Shown here piece after piece: positions 1-12,035 of a DNA stretch of 64,000 bases; position 1 is the first letter of the stretch; each line of letters opens with the position of its first letter. The notes under the pieces are model-generated. The model was not told the origin of the DNA. It saw only the letters and a program-made list of their open reading frames with translations, and ran no database searches. A program made the translations under genes and the position numbers. This stretch comes from Poronia punctata (Eukaryota; Ascomycota; Sordariomycetes; Xylariales; Xylariaceae): NCBI GenBank assembly GCA_022579005.1, contig MU401471.1, forward strand, positions 244,641 to 308,640, written 5' to 3'.

Positions 1-297
1 TACAGAGTGAGCGAGATGTCGTCTTTATCCTCAGGCTTTGGAGATGGGGACATTATCGTAACTCAACCTGATACCGCGATACCGCACGTGGGGGACGGCC
101 GGGAAACTTGGATTAGAAGGAGCTGGAGAGACAGCGTCTGCGCGACGACGATTACTGAACGACCTAATCGGTTTCGCTCGATTCATAGCTGGCTAGATCA
201 GCAGAAAATGCGCTTCAAAGGAGTTGATTCGAGCAAGAAGCCAACTGCATTTCCTGCTGCCCACGCAGAGGGGGTTCTCCCAGCAGATCGCCTATAA
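1..297 (+). CDS. Possible C-terminal exon of a gene truncated by the window edge
   Basis: The frame is open from base 1 to a TAA stop at 295-297, giving about 98 residues. There is no convincing start, and an in-frame ATG at position 16 is not preceded by any promoter-like sequence I can assess. The product is hydrophilic and Ser/Arg rich. The stretch NRFRSIHSWLDQQ near residue 60 resembles, from memory, the cytoplasmic tails of fungal multi-pass membrane proteins of the rhodopsin/PTH11-like type. That resemblance is weak and is an inference. It could equally be a chance open frame. The upstream part of the gene lies outside the window. Confidence 0.35.
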   Translation, partial: YRVSEMSSLSSGFGDGDIIVTQPDTAIPHVGDGRETWIRRSWRDSVCATTITERPNRFRSIHSWLDQQKMRFKGVDSSKKPTAFPAAHAEGVLPADRL

Positions 298-346
298 CGA
301 TTTATAATTTCGTATGGCTCATAAAATTATACTTTCTATATATAAT

Positions 347-1998
347 CTACTCGGCTTTAGACACCCGTGTCAGTACGGTAATGGTCGTCCCGTCATCTAG
401 AATGTCTTCTTTCTCCTCCAACCTGTAGCCGCCCAAGCGCGGCAATATCACTGTCCAGACTAACCAATACAGAAAGCCAAACACGATAACGCTCACTCCA
501 ACAACGGCGTACGTGGCGTACCACATGCCATCGGGATCCGGATTGGATGGCGGGAAGAAGGGCGCAGCTAGGAGAGCGAGGCAGAGTACGGCTCTAAATA
601 TAACGGCCGGTAGCCAGGCCTTGAACGGACGTTTAAGGTCCGGCCGCTTGTACCGAAGCCAAAGGAGGCCGAGGGTGAGGGCGAGGGCGTAGACCTGCCC
701 GGGATATCCTTCTACTTCGAGTATGAAGGAATAGACCTGTTTGGTGGGCGGCAGGACGATGACGAGCACGGACGGGACGTAATGGACTAGGAGACCACCC
801 ATGGGTGCGTTGAAGGGTTTCGACGACGAAAGATAGCGCGAGAAAGGCAGGAAGCCGGCTCTTGCGACTTCTTGGTTGAGACGAGCCTGCGAGTCACCAC
901 CATTATTTCAGCATGATGTGTATAGGGGTCAGGGTCAGGGTCATGACTTACGAGTGCAAAGGTGACAACCATGACATTACCGGCCGCCGAGAGTGCCACG
1001 GCTAAAGGGAGGAAGCGCCTGCCCATATTCTCACCAAAGACTCGTTCGAAGAAGAGCGCAGCAATAAGCTGCCCGCTCTGCTTGATTTCCTCGACGGGCA
1101 CGACGGCGAAATAAGCCAGGTTCGCCAGCAGGTAGAGGAAGCAAGCGGTGACGAGAGCCGACAGCGAAACCGACTTGAGTGTCCTGACCGGATCTTTGAC
1201 CTCGTTCAGCACGTTGTTCAGATTGGTGAGGCCGGCGTACGAGTAAAAGACCTTGAAGAGCGAGGTGCAAATGGTGCCAAAGCTCCAATCACTGCCCTCC
1301 CAGAACTCGTCAAAGCCCCTCGGCCCAAACGCCACCTTTGGCTCCGCCTGAGTCGGCCGGAACAGCACGACATACAGAGCCGAGAAGACCATGAAGACGA
1401 CCAGGCCGATTTTTATATAGCCGAGGAAGTTCTGGATCCTGATGCCGGCTCGATACCATACCCCATGAATGACAGTGACGACGGTCAAAAGAACGACGGC
1501 GAGCGCCTTGCGCCAGACATCGGCGGGCTCACGGTCAAAGGCGAAGAAGACATACTGGCTGAAGATGACGCAGTTACTCGCGGTGAAACCAAGCAAGACG
1601 GCCTGCACGGCCACCAATGTCGAGGCCAGGAAGCGCGGGCGCGTGTACGTGAACTCGAGATAGACCTTGTCGCCACCTGAGCGCGGTAACATGCAGCCGT
1701 ACTCGAGACTCACGGCTAGACCGGCGGCCACGATGACGGCTCCGACGACCCAGAGAGTCAGAGATAGTCCGACGCTGCCGGCCGATTTGAGGATCACGCC
1801 GGGCACGGCGAAGATGCCGCTGCCGATGACGCGGCTTATAGCGATTATGTAGGCGCTTCTCCAGCCGATGTTACGGCCCAGGATGGAGTCTTCGGGCAGC
1901 ACGTCGTCTTCTATGCGGCCGTGTTCTGGTTGCGTCGTTCCCGAGTCCCCTGATAGCAGAGGCCGCTCTTCGTCTTGCGACGATGGTTCGTCGGCCAT
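347..1998 (-). CDS. LAT/MUP-type amino acid permease (methionine-permease-like)
   Basis: Two exons, 1998-952 and 886-347, are joined by a 65-nt intron (GTAAGT donor, CAG acceptor), giving 528 residues. The splice restores the family segment ARLNQEVARAGFLPFS across the junction, which supports the call. The protein has a hydrophilic N-terminus of about 45 residues followed by roughly 12 hydrophobic segments. The first contains the APC-superfamily signature AISRVIGSGIFAVPG (about residues 53-67), which forms part of the substrate site in this superfamily. In fungi such L-type transporters (MUP1/MUP3-like) import methionine or other neutral amino acids at the plasma membrane. The substrate here is inferred from family only. 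The start ATG at 1998 gives an N-terminus with acidic and Ser residues typical of these permeases. Confidence 0.92.
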
Positions 1999-4295
1999 GT
2001 CTGGAGAGAACTGTGGTGTGGAAGATGAACGTTTGATCCCCTAACTCCGATCCTTAATCATCCGTAATAGGTACGCCGTCGCTGGGGAATTTCGTGTCAG
2101 GGGCTGCCCAGCTTAACTCGTATTTTTTCTATTATTGCTATATTAGATCCGTGGCTTGCCAATTCTACGTTGAAACGAAAAGCTTGCTACCTTGAACATT
2201 TGTCAAGTAGGTATGCAAGGTGAAAATGTCACATTTCAAGTTCGTCCTCGTTGTTGCATGATGATGATGATAGTGGGTATATCATATGAGCCCGCGTCCA
2301 GCTGTGCGCAGTCTATTGGAGACAATATGATTGCGCCATGTGAGGTGAGAAGGCACCTGCTGACAAAAACAAGTCCAACACATAATGTTTCGCTTTTTTT
2401 TATTTTTTAACGTTGTTGGATGGCTGAGAGTGTTCGCACGCAATATTGCATCAGTTCGGGTTTGGCCAATCCTTGTGTAAGTCACATCTTTAACACCTAG
2501 ATAGCCAACTAGGCAGGCATAATAACTCCATGTTCCAGCCAAAAGACACTTTTATAATCAGATATATATCTCTGGGTTAATTATTAGCCTGGGCACAACT
2601 TTCTACCTAACCTACCTTTTTACATGTTTCGAGCGGACATGGGCGGACGGACGCATGGAGTTGGAAAATCAACATTCCCCAAACCAAGTTGCTGTCCCCA
2701 ATAGACTTAGTGATACGATGCAGGTACCATTCCATCTGATGAAATGTAGACTTGTTTTTTCTGTAACAAGCCACATATCTGTCTTTTCTATGTTACAAAT
2801 ACATATGTGCAGATAATAATCACCAGACGCGAAACAAAGTTGTGTAAAATACAATAAATATCCTTGGCTTCGGCGACAGCACTGCCCCGTTGTAATGCAC
2901 GGTGCGAGTAAAGTAGTATTCCGGGTTCCGTAACCTGACACCTTGGCGCGTCTCGGATCGTATGTAGGACTTCGCCATGATTCAACGCCTTTTCAGCAGT
3001 CTAGTTTACGCGGCCCTTCCAGGGTTCTAGATTCTAGAAGGATCGATCGTCTTTGCTTTCTTTATACGAGTATATATAGCTTACTTGAGGTGGTGAAAGC
3101 CATGTTGCCTTTTTTGATTATAATAAGTCTTAAAATAGTCGGATATTAATTGCCCAGCGGATGAAACAGATTGACAGGGGGGTTTTAGTTTACAGGAGGA
3201 GACGTACGAGTAGATCGTCAACCATGATAGGTGAACAGAATTACAGCCGCAGCTATTAAGGTGGAAAATAAGCAGTTGCCGTTAGCTATTACTAGACTGC
3301 GAGTAGGAAGGGGAAACAAAATCTTTGTCCAGGGCATGGTAATAGACAAGTCAAAACCTAAATCTGGATCAGAAATACCTAGCCTATGGACTTAGACTGT
3401 TGTACAAAACGAGAGGCTTTCGCCTGATTAAAGAAGAACCAACTTCTCTACTCCAAGGTATCTGAATAAGGTACCTTGGAAGTTGGACGTTGCTGTACGA
3501 GTACTCGTATGAAGGGAGAGAATGGTCATCAGGAAGTGGTGTCACCTGTTTAGAGCTGCTAACCTAGGCCCTAGGGTGCTCGCCGGCGTAGGGTGCTAAA
3601 CAGTAGCTACAGGAAAAGCGGGTCAGATCTCACAAAGGCTCAGGAGGGTCAAGCTAGTCTAACCTCATCAAGTCTAACCTAGCTTGTCTTGAGAAAGTCA
3701 GGAAGTGGCATTGCTCAGCTCCTTGTACTCGTACGAGAAAAGTCTCCATAGCACCACCTGCTTTGCAGCAGTAGGATGAGCTGCATTGCTTCAAGTTTCC
3801 CAGTCGACCCAAATACGTGTAATCATGCAGAAAGTCGGGAGGAAGTTAGATTATATACCTACTCCGCCTGTAAGGACTTAGAGTGGCTGTGCAAACATGG
3901 CTAGTCCTCAAGTCCGATCCTTTATCCCGCGCGGGCCCTATTCTCCAACTACGTACCGGCATAGGGATGGAATGCCTTGTGGGTTCTTCGAGTTCGTCAC
4001 GTCTATTTTCGGCCTGATGATCACCCAAGTCCACCCCGTGGTGTGGGGCACATTCGTCATCCCACCCCATACCTCGAACTCAACACTGCCTTTGGGATAG
4101 AGACTTGACACAATTCTTAATATCACTACTTTCCCTCTTCCCATCCGCTCGCTTCTGTTTGACAGTGCTACCCAACTCTGTGACCTAACCAGAATACTTC
4201 ATATACGACGTCAAGAGATCAACCGTCGGCATTTAGAAACACTCCCTGCGTGTGGAAGACTTTGGCGTGACGCCTCGTAAATACCGTCCGTCAAG
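1999..4295. other. Intergenic region, no gene recognised
   Basis: This 2.3-kb interval separates the permease from the 4296 gene. It holds only short unconvincing open frames in either strand. It is rich in the short motifs TACGAGTA/TACTCGTA (3065, 3205, 3496, 3502, 3726) and TACCTA/TAGGTA. A 14-bp palindrome, TACGAGTACTCGTA, lies at 3496-3509. Two promoters should be here: the permease promoter at the left end and that of the 4296 gene at the right. Confidence 0.6.
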
Positions 4296-5717
4296 ATGCT
4301 TGACGAAAATTTGCCAACCTTTTACTACAAGCAGTCGCATGATAATCCCCTCTCGACTATCCTCTATTTCAGCCACAACGGTTCGGAACCGGCTCCGGAA
4401 TATGCTCTAAAAAGACTGGATCCTACTCTGCCACAAGCGAGAAACAAGTATGCCATAGCACTTGCCGACGTAGTGTCTTCGAGCATCATCTTTGCCGAAG
4501 TCCTGATCGAACCCGAATTCCAACAACCGTCCCTGTCTGCGGCCGAACTCCGTGCACAGGGCAATGTTGCGCCAGCGCCCGTGCCCATAATACCGGAAGG
4601 TTTCGCCATTCAGCTCTACGATCCAGATCAACAGGTTACCGTCAGAGGGGAGAAGAGCACGTGGACTGGCAAGGAGACTTTCGAATTTGAGCTTCCACAA
4701 CAGACATTCCGGATGCCATCAGCAGCGCAGATCGACCGGCAACAGAACGATCCTATCGCAAATAGCCTTTCGCCCAAAGTTGTATTCAAGTGGAAGCGGG
4801 AAAGCAAGTTTAACAAGGATATGACTTGCTACATGACGGGCCACTCGGTAGGTGGTAAGAAGAGCAAGGAGCCCGACATTACTGTGGCATTGTACAAACA
4901 CGCAAAAGAACCAAGCATGACGATTTACGAGCCAAACCTACGGAGGGTCGAGGTGGAAGATCGCAAGGGTCTGGAGATTGTCCTCCTTCTCGGCGCAGAG
5001 GCGATTCGCGAAATCTATATCTCGCCCAGCCGCGATTCATTCAACGTGTCTGGCACTCTACCGACCAAGCGCAAGAACTCGCGGCCTTTGCCTAACCGTC
5101 TCGGATCTCCCAGGCCCGACGGTCTTACCATGACCTCGGGAATGGGCGTTGGCGGGCCTGGAAAAACAAGCTCGCCCGTCGCGCAGCAGCCCACACCGCC
5201 TCTGGACCCGGATAATCGACGGTTTCCAACCGGCCCTCAGCAAGACGATCGGGAGAGGGAAAGGAGAGACAAGGCGGAACAAGAGCGGATTAAGAAGATG
5301 TTGGAAGATGAGGAGAATGAACGGAGAAAGCGTGAGGCCGAGGTGGAGAGAGAGACAGAGCGGTTGAGGAGGGAGTTTGGAATGGAAGGACAAGTATACA
5401 GTCCAAGACCCGATCTACCTCCCCGACAGAGCCCTGGCCCAAGTCCTGGCGGCAATGGAAGTTCAAGTCGCCCTACGTTACACCTACAGACACCGGCTCC
5501 ACCACCGAGGCCTGTAAGTGCCGGACCTAGACCAGCTGCGGCCGGGCACGGCAGTTGGTTTGCCGGTCCGGCTATGGGTCCGATGATGACTAGACCGGCC
5601 CAGTTTTTTGGTCAACCTCAATCTCAACCTCAACCTCAACCCCAAGCAAAACCAGGACGACGGAGAGGCGGGAGTGGTGATGGAAAAGTTCATAAAAAGA
5701 AGAGCACTTTTTTCTAA
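4296..5717 (+). CDS. Conserved-looking fungal protein of unknown function with charged coiled coil
   Basis: A single uninterrupted exon of 473 codons starts at ATG 4296 in a good fungal context (GTCAAGATG). I do not recognise a named domain. The first ~260 residues look like an ordered, beta-rich globular region with alternating hydrophobic residues. They are followed by a Pro/Ser/Gly-rich linker (about 265-310), a strongly charged Glu/Arg/Lys helix likely to form a coiled coil (about 312-362), and a long Pro/Gln-rich disordered tail. The tail contains QSQPQPQPQPQ and ends in a basic KKKSTFF. It has no signal peptide or membrane segment, so it is probably cytoplasmic or nuclear. No function is assigned. 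Confidence 0.82.
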   Translation: MLDENLPTFYYKQSHDNPLSTILYFSHNGSEPAPEYALKRLDPTLPQARNKYAIALADVVSSSIIFAEVLIEPEFQQPSLSAAELRAQGNVAPAPVPIIPEGFAIQLYDPDQQVTVRGEKSTWTGKETFEFELPQQTFRMPSAAQIDRQQNDPIANSLSPKVVFKWKRESKFNKDMTCYMTGHSVGGKKSKEPDITVALYKHAKEPSMTIYEPNLRRVEVEDRKGLEIVLLLGAEAIREIYISPSRDSFNVSGTLPTKRKNSRPLPNRLGSPRPDGLTMTSGMGVGGPGKTSSPVAQQPTPPLDPDNRRFPTGPQQDDRERERRDKAEQERIKKMLEDEENERRKREAEVERETERLRREFGMEGQVYSPRPDLPPRQSPGPSPGGNGSSSRPTLHLQTPAPPPRPVSAGPRPAAAGHGSWFAGPAMGPMMTRPAQFFGQPQSQPQPQPQAKPGRRRGGSGDGKVHKKKSTFF

Positions 5718-6713
5718 AAGATAAGTTGAAAGAGATTCCAATCTTCTACTTTCCGCTTGGAGGGAAGTCGACGGGTGCACTACTTGTTATATTTACCTAC
5801 TACCTAAGTTTTGATGTTGATACCCATGATAATGCTTTACCTACTCCGATCTTTGTTCTTTCACAGAGCCTGATTATGTTAATCTGAAACCCTTGCATCT
5901 GCAGTTCTACAGTCTATGATTTACTTCCTGACTGACACTGAGACGTGACTCCCTTCACTTGATCCCCCATCTGTACTGCAAGTAGGATACCAACATGTTG
6001 GTAGATGTGAATCACTAACATAAGTCTTATAAGCCCTATCCTTTATTCCAATGTCTTGGGAGGTGTACTAGTATGTATTGTGCGTAGGAAGGACTGCTAC
6101 TAGACTGACTGTCTGATTAGCCGACTCGATATTGGAACAACGTTTACTATGGATGCCTCTACCAGTTCAATATACAAGATTAAACGACCTACATGGCAAG
6201 CTAGTCTTCATTCTGAACTTCCTTCAAAGTTGACATGGCTATATTACAAGTCAGATATGGATTTGGGACCAAGGAACTCTCCTATTACACAAAAAGGCAT
6301 AACTGTCTTATATACCAACACTTTCAAATCATTGTGAAGTCTGGGATGATTTCTGTATAAACGAGTGGAAAAGGAAGTCACGCTAGTGTCTTCTGTGCAT
6401 CCCATCAAGGTACACATACATACATACATACATACATACATACCTACATCTACATGTTGAATATCAACAAAGCTGCACACATGCTAGCCCTATCTCTACC
6501 TTAAACCTACATCCTTATTCCTCAAACATCCAATCGGTACCTTTTATTTCTATTTTCATATTCCTACATTCTTTACTCTTGCCATATCGGACTTTCTCTT
6601 CGGCCTCCCATTGAAACTTGTTTTCAATGGGATCTGGGTTTGTCTACTTCAGTTCTTTCCGGTAGCTTCTATTTTTATTCATCCTCACAAAACTACATAT
6701 CGCTCTTTGCACC
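5718..6713. other. Intergenic region, no gene recognised
   Basis: This is an A+T-rich spacer between two co-oriented genes. It contains the 3' flank of the 4296 gene, a tetranucleotide microsatellite at 6415-6443 and the pyrimidine-rich promoter/5' leader of the BRCT gene. Short open frames here have no recognisable content. Confidence 0.6.
6415..6443. repeat. (ACAT)n microsatellite
   Basis: About seven perfect tandem copies of the tetranucleotide ACAT lie in the spacer upstream of the BRCT gene. A shorter ACAT run occurs near 9612-9634. Confidence 0.95.
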
Positions 6714-9117
6714 ATGCCTAGTAACGGGATGCTCAAACACTGCGTTGTCGCCATCGCAGGTGATCTCGCCGACCCCGAATGGCGGGCAGAGAAAGTGAAA
6801 CAATGGGTAGAGTATTGGGGCGGCACATTCACATCGACGGTCGACAATACAGTCACCCACCTATTGTGCACGCCGGAGAACTTCAAGAAGCTGATCCCCG
6901 AGGTCCGGACAGGTCTTACAAATAAGAGCATCACTGACATTGTCGAGCGAGACTGGCTCCAAGATTCCATCGGCCAGAAATCCCGACTGAACACTTTGCC
7001 GTACTCTTTCTTCGAAAAGGCCAAGCAGGAGCGTGCAAAGGCGCTCAAGGTCGAGAAGAGATTGAAGGCTTTGGAGAATTGGGAGACTCATGTTAATCCT
7101 GGTGCGAAGCCCTTTGACTTTTATTGTTTTTTCTTTTTCCTTTCTGTTCATTGTTTATATATTTTATTTATCTATTCCTGGTAAAGACGCATACTGACTA
7201 TTATTTGGATAGACTTGTGGCATATCTACCGCGATAGCACATACTTTGAGTACCGAGTCGAACTGAAAAGGGATAACCCAGAGGAAAACATCGTGGGTGA
7301 GAAGTACTTGACTTCTGTAAGTAAAACCCTTTACCTTATCTCCCTGTCATCGACGTTCCTATCCGGATATTTGGTAGCCCGGACAAGCGTCGAGCTCACC
7401 GATTCATTCATCAATTGAAAGTCGAAAACTCTCTGAATGAAATTTAATTATCCTTACTACTGTTTAGATTTGGGAAAGCAATGCGAAACCCTACAACTAC
7501 ATTGTCTCAACCATCTACAAAAAGCCCAGACGGAAAAGCATCGAGACAAAGCTGAGCAAGTCTCCAAGTGACTTGGACACGGCCTTTAAGATCTTCAAGG
7601 CCTTCTTCAAGAAGAAGACGGGAATCTCGTGGAATGAGAGGATTGATAAGGCGGGAACTACGGGACCAGACCTTTTTCAATATCAGCCTCCTGTAAGTTT
7701 TCTTTCTCACTTGTCTTTTTCTTTCCCCTTCTGTCTCTGCTTCTCAAGGGGGCGTTTCATGCTATATCCTTCATTTGTTTTATTACCCTTGTATATAATA
7801 CTGACCCTTTTGTTATCCGTATAGGGTGGAGGTAAACCGGTTGGATTACTCCCAAACGCGGAAACCAACGGCACTGCCAGCACACAAGCGAAGAACATAA
7901 CCACACCCAAAGGAAATCAAGAAGAAGGAGAAGACAAGATGCACCAACGCCACCCCAACCTTCGACAACACGAACCCGATCATGACTCCTGGAACCCCGC
8001 AAAGAGACGTCGAGTAGAAATGACACCCGACGACTTGAACAACGCCTCTCCTCTTCCATCTGATTTTCACGACAATGCGGAAGAAGACGTTTACATGGAT
8101 GCAGACGAAGACGACACTTCAGATGATGTTTACGCAGATGCGGAAGAAGAACCAGAATCAGGTGCTGCTATTCCTGCTACCGAGGAAGATATAGCCCGAA
8201 TCGTGGCGGAAGCTGAAGTCGAAGTTGCTAGAATCAGAGATTCTGCTGCGGAAGAGGCGAGAGCTAGAGCTGTTGCTGTTGCGGAAGAGGTTGGGAGGTT
8301 TCGAGATGATGATGCTGCTGCTGCTGAAGAAGAAGAAGCGAGAATTAGAGCTGCTTCTGAAGAAGAAGAAGAAAGAGCTAGAACCGAAGAAAGGAACAGA
8401 AGAGCGGCAAGACTCCAAGCCGCTGCTGAAGAGAGAAGCAGAATTTTCGACGAAAGAGCAGGAAGAGTCCAAGCCGCAGCAGACGAACAAGAAGCAAGAA
8501 TCACAGCCGTTCTAGAAGAACAGCGAAGACTTCGTGAAACAGCCGAAGAAGAAGAGAGAATCCAGAACTTCGACGAGAATCAAGTCTATCTCCTTCTCGA
8601 CGCCATTAATCAACCTGACCCCACACCGGTCCCCGTTCCACAACGTCAACGTCAACCCCGTCCACTCAATTTCGACACCTCGTACGAATTCGTCTACGCA
8701 GATGGAAGAACGCCCGAGGAACACGTCGCCGAGACGCGAAGAGCATTAGATCGTTCTATAGAGAGGGAACGCGAGTTTCTTGCTGCTCATCCCGGGTTCA
8801 AGGTTTTGTCGTCGTCGTCGTCGTCGGATGAGGAAGTCCTCCGTAACGGTATTATAAATATCTCGTCGCAGAATGTTTCGAATCCTATACGTTCTGCCGC
8901 GACGAATATTTATCGACAGTCTTCTATGCCTCCTCCTTCTCGTCCTGTCGTGTCGAATAACCAGGCTGCGCTCATTGATGGTTCGGTTTTTCATAGGGTC
9001 ATGGATGATATGAGATTGAGACTTGAGCGGGATGCTGAGGAACGGAGACGGAGAGAGGAGGAGGAGGAAGAGGAGGAAGAGGATGAAGAGGATGACGATG
9101 ATGATGATGAGTTCTAG
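6714..9117 (+). CDS. BRCT-WGR domain protein with acidic coiled-coil tail
   Basis: Four exons: 6714-7125 (or 6714-7101), 7213-7316, 7468-7692 and 7825-9117, giving about 677 residues (669 with the shorter exon 1). Residues about 5-100 form a BRCT-like domain (LKHCVVAIAGDLADPEWRAE, then the Trp of RDWLQDSI), a phosphopeptide-binding fold of DNA-damage proteins. Exons 2-3 encode a WGR-like domain (HIYRDSTYFEYRVEL ... FFKKKTGISWNER), as found with BRCT in fungal PARP enzymes. No ADP-ribosyltransferase catalytic domain follows. Exon 4 instead encodes a basic NLS-like PAKRRRVE, a long Glu/Arg/Ala coiled coil rich in GAA/GAG codons, and a terminal Glu/Asp run. The intron 1 donor is uncertain: GT at 7126 is weak and GTGCGA at 7102 fits better, and both keep phase 1. 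A nuclear role in DNA repair or chromatin is inferred from the domains. Confidence 0.82.
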
Positions 9118-10168
9118 GTGGTTACGATTCACGATTCACGATTCACGACTTGGCGAGCTCGACGACTTGACGAGTTTTGACGACTTTAAGAAGCTTGACG
9201 AGTTTGACGTCTTGACAACTGCTCGTTTGCGTTGGCTTACCTTTGCCTTTGCGTCTTGCCTTGTTACATGGCATAGCATGACGTGGCGTGGCGTTACACG
9301 GCGATTCACATTTTCGAGGAGTTCATACGATACCACAGGAGTTTCACGCGAATCGCGATGACCTTTTTAACAAGGGCCATGCGATGCGTTTATTGTCGTT
9401 GGTCTTGAGGCGTGGCGTTTCAGGATTTACCTACCTACCTACCCACACTAGGTACCTATGAAATCGCAGAAAAGGGGCCGGCTGGGGTCTCGCTCTTTGA
9501 GTCTACCTGGATTCATCATCTCACTTTTGCGCGATGATTTCGAGGGGGGGACCTTGCAGAACAGTTAAAGTTAGTTATGGAAATGGACGAATATTTTTTT
9601 CGTTTAATGAGTACATACATACATACATACACATACTGCGAGAGTTGGCCTTCTTTTCATAATCGGTCTACGTACATACTGCGATGCGAAGCCTTCTAGT
9701 TAGGGAGGATTCCTGGTTCTGATAGATAAATGAACTATAAGAAAAACCCGAATGGAGATGAAATGAAGTGAATAATACATCGTAGCGTCTTGTTTGTTTT
9801 ACTTGTTAATTTGGATTTAAACACACACGGGGAAAGGAGAAGAGAAAGCAAGCTCCTGACAAATTGTCAAAACCCATAATACAGTCCTATAAACAGACCG
9901 CCAAATGATACTTAAGACAACATTTAATTATTTCGTCTCATCAAGTCATAATAATCATATTCGCTACAAATATATAGACAGAAAAGAAAAAGAGAAAAAA
10001 GACAATGCAATGCCGCGCTAGGACCCAGTATGTAAATATAACCTGACCTGACTCCTCCATAGCCTTTCTTTCCCCCCCTTTTCCGCTTTGCCCATGATAT
10101 CCCCCCTTTTTACACACACAGACACACAACATACCGATACAAGTTTTCCTGGCAAACAGAACAAATGT
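9118..10168. other. Intergenic region between convergent genes
   Basis: This spacer separates the 3' ends of the BRCT gene and USE1. It holds a short direct repeat of ACGATTC units around 9124-9148, related GACGAGTTTGACG-like units to about 9220, and an ACAT run near 9612. I see no coding feature. Confidence 0.6.
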
Positions 10169-11333
10169 TTAAAATCTCAGCTTCGGAAAGACGAAGACCA
10201 ACAAGACAGCAAAAACCGCCAACCCGGCAATCCATGCATAAAGCATCATCCGGCCCCACCAGCCCTCTCCCTCGGTTAACCTCCGGAGAGTACCCATACG
10301 TCCCGAGATTGTCTCGAGCCCTCGCTCGTTCTTATCTAACCCCTTGCCGGCACCTTCCAAAACGTCTTTATCCTCTTGTAGGGCCGACGAGAAGGCGTGC
10401 GTCGACTTCTTGAGCGCTTGCGCCATTGACACCATCGATTCCGTCAGTTTATCCTGCTCTGCACGGTGGTGGTCTAGTATCGCCTCTGCTGTCGCTGATG
10501 TCGTCGCCGATGTCGTCGAGGGTTGTTGGGTGAAGAGTTGGGATCGGAGGGCGCTCGTCGTTGATGCCGTGTCTGTCGGCTGTTCTCGTTGTTGTTTTTC
10601 CAATGCGGTTCCTCGCGCGCGGAGAGTAGGTGATATCGTCGTGCTTTCTTCTTTTGGTCTGGGTAACTGTGACTGTGGCTGCGACCAAGATTCCGTAGTC
10701 GTAGATAGTGTCGGTTGTTCATGTTCAGGTAAAACAGTCGATTCACCACCACCACCTCCCTCTTCTCCTCCCCATTCGTCTTCCTCCCCTTCACCCCCAC
10801 CCTGTTCATGTTCCCCCGCTCTCGACTCGGAGCTCCGGCTCGGCGTCTCAATTATATCCCCTAACAAGTCCTCCTCGCCACTATCGTCGTCGTCCTCTTC
10901 GTCGCTGTCGATACTGAGATCCTCTAATTCGCGCAACCTCTCTTCTAATTGTTCGTAGATCTCGCGCTTAAGGTTCAGATCTGTCTGGGCCGCCTGTCGC
11001 TGCGAGTGCACCTTGATGGCCGCCGCGTCTTGTTCTAGCTTGGTGAGGAGTGTCCGGGCATATTGGATGTTCTTCACCACATAGAGCGTTAGTCAGTCAG
11101 CCAAGTCAGTTTCAATAGGGGAAAAGAGAAGAGGAAGGAGAAGAAAAAAAACATACTATGCGCGACTTTCTTCTCTCATATTCGTTCGTTCGGAGCCGAT
11201 GTTCTCGTTCGGCATCCGCGTGTAGTAGGTTCTGTTGTAGACGGTCCAACAGACGGGTGAGGTCCGTCAGCGAATCCGGGTGGGAAGCATTCCTTCCCGG
11301 CGTCGTGACCGGTCTTTGCGTGAGTCGCGCCAT
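10169..11333 (-). CDS. USE1: SNARE protein USE1 (ER-localised, Golgi-to-ER retrograde transport)
   Basis: Exon 1 is 11333-11157 (59 codons) and exon 2 is 11071-10169, separated by an 85-nt intron (GTATGT donor, AAG acceptor), giving 359 residues. The N-terminus (LTDLTRLLDRLQQNLLHAD, then NIQYARTLLTKLE across the splice) matches my recollection of the fungal Use1 family. The middle is acidic and Gly-rich. Residues about 250-315 form the heptad-patterned SNARE helix (HHRAEQDKLTESMVSMAQAL onward). A single C-terminal membrane anchor ends in VFPKLRF, so it is a tail-anchored protein facing the cytosol. In yeast Use1 pairs with Ufe1, Sec20 and Sec22 to fuse COPI vesicles with the ER. The ATG at 11333 gives the expected start just ahead of the conserved helix. 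Confidence 0.88.
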
Positions 11334-12035
11334 CTGTGTGTTGTATCTGCTTTTGGTAAGGGTATCGAGTAGGTGTACTTTATTCAGTTGTGGTATCCCC
11401 GTGTTGCTTCTGTTACGAAAGGTTGGATGGTAGTTTGCGATAGCGTGGCATTTCGACACTTGGAGCTGGGAGACCGATAGCTCGGCCGCTAACAATATGC
11501 TAGGTTAGGTAGGTAGTGCGTATACACGTAGGCAAGTACCCTCCTCTCCAAAAGAATTGCGTAACTGCAGTACATAAACTCGTACGGTACAAATAGGTAC
11601 ATAGTGTAGAGGTAGCTACGTACATCATTGCATCATCTGGCAAGTGGGGCGCGGGCCTTAGCTTATGCATGTGCAAATACCAACGGTTAACCTACACGTG
11701 TGTCTCTCCAATACTACGGGTACCTACACGTACAGATATAGGCACATAGGTTCAGGTACCTACATCGCTCTTCGCAGAAGTCATAACAGTGACGATGAGA
11801 ATCGTAAAGAGACATCTATAAATAAGGTCTCGACAAGTTGTCTTGCTCTTCTATCAGCTACTAATAAAAAAGCATTTGACATGAACATATCGGTACGCTG
11901 ATAATTGACCAAGTTTAGCTATGTGTTCTGTACCATAGCGAGCAGTTACGTCGAGGAAATCGTGAAGCTAAAATTATTGACCCCCACTAAAGACCCGACC
12001 CAGACAGAGAACAGCATCCGACATGCCATCCCGTC
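11334..12035. other. Intergenic region upstream of USE1
   Basis: The right end is the 3' flank of DCP2 and the left end the USE1 promoter. It carries several TACCTA/TAGGTA copies (about 11505-11515, 11597, 11720, 11757). No gene was recognised. Confidence 0.6.

Noticed and set aside
2400..2460. GGCTGAGAG-containing segment as a TPP aptamer
   Set aside because: Only the CTGAGA hexamer is present. The second conserved half is missing and no thiamine gene is nearby.
8158..8515. Ser-rich and Lys/Glu-rich alternative frames inside the BRCT gene
   Set aside because: They are shadows of the GAA/GAG-rich coiled-coil exon on both strands.
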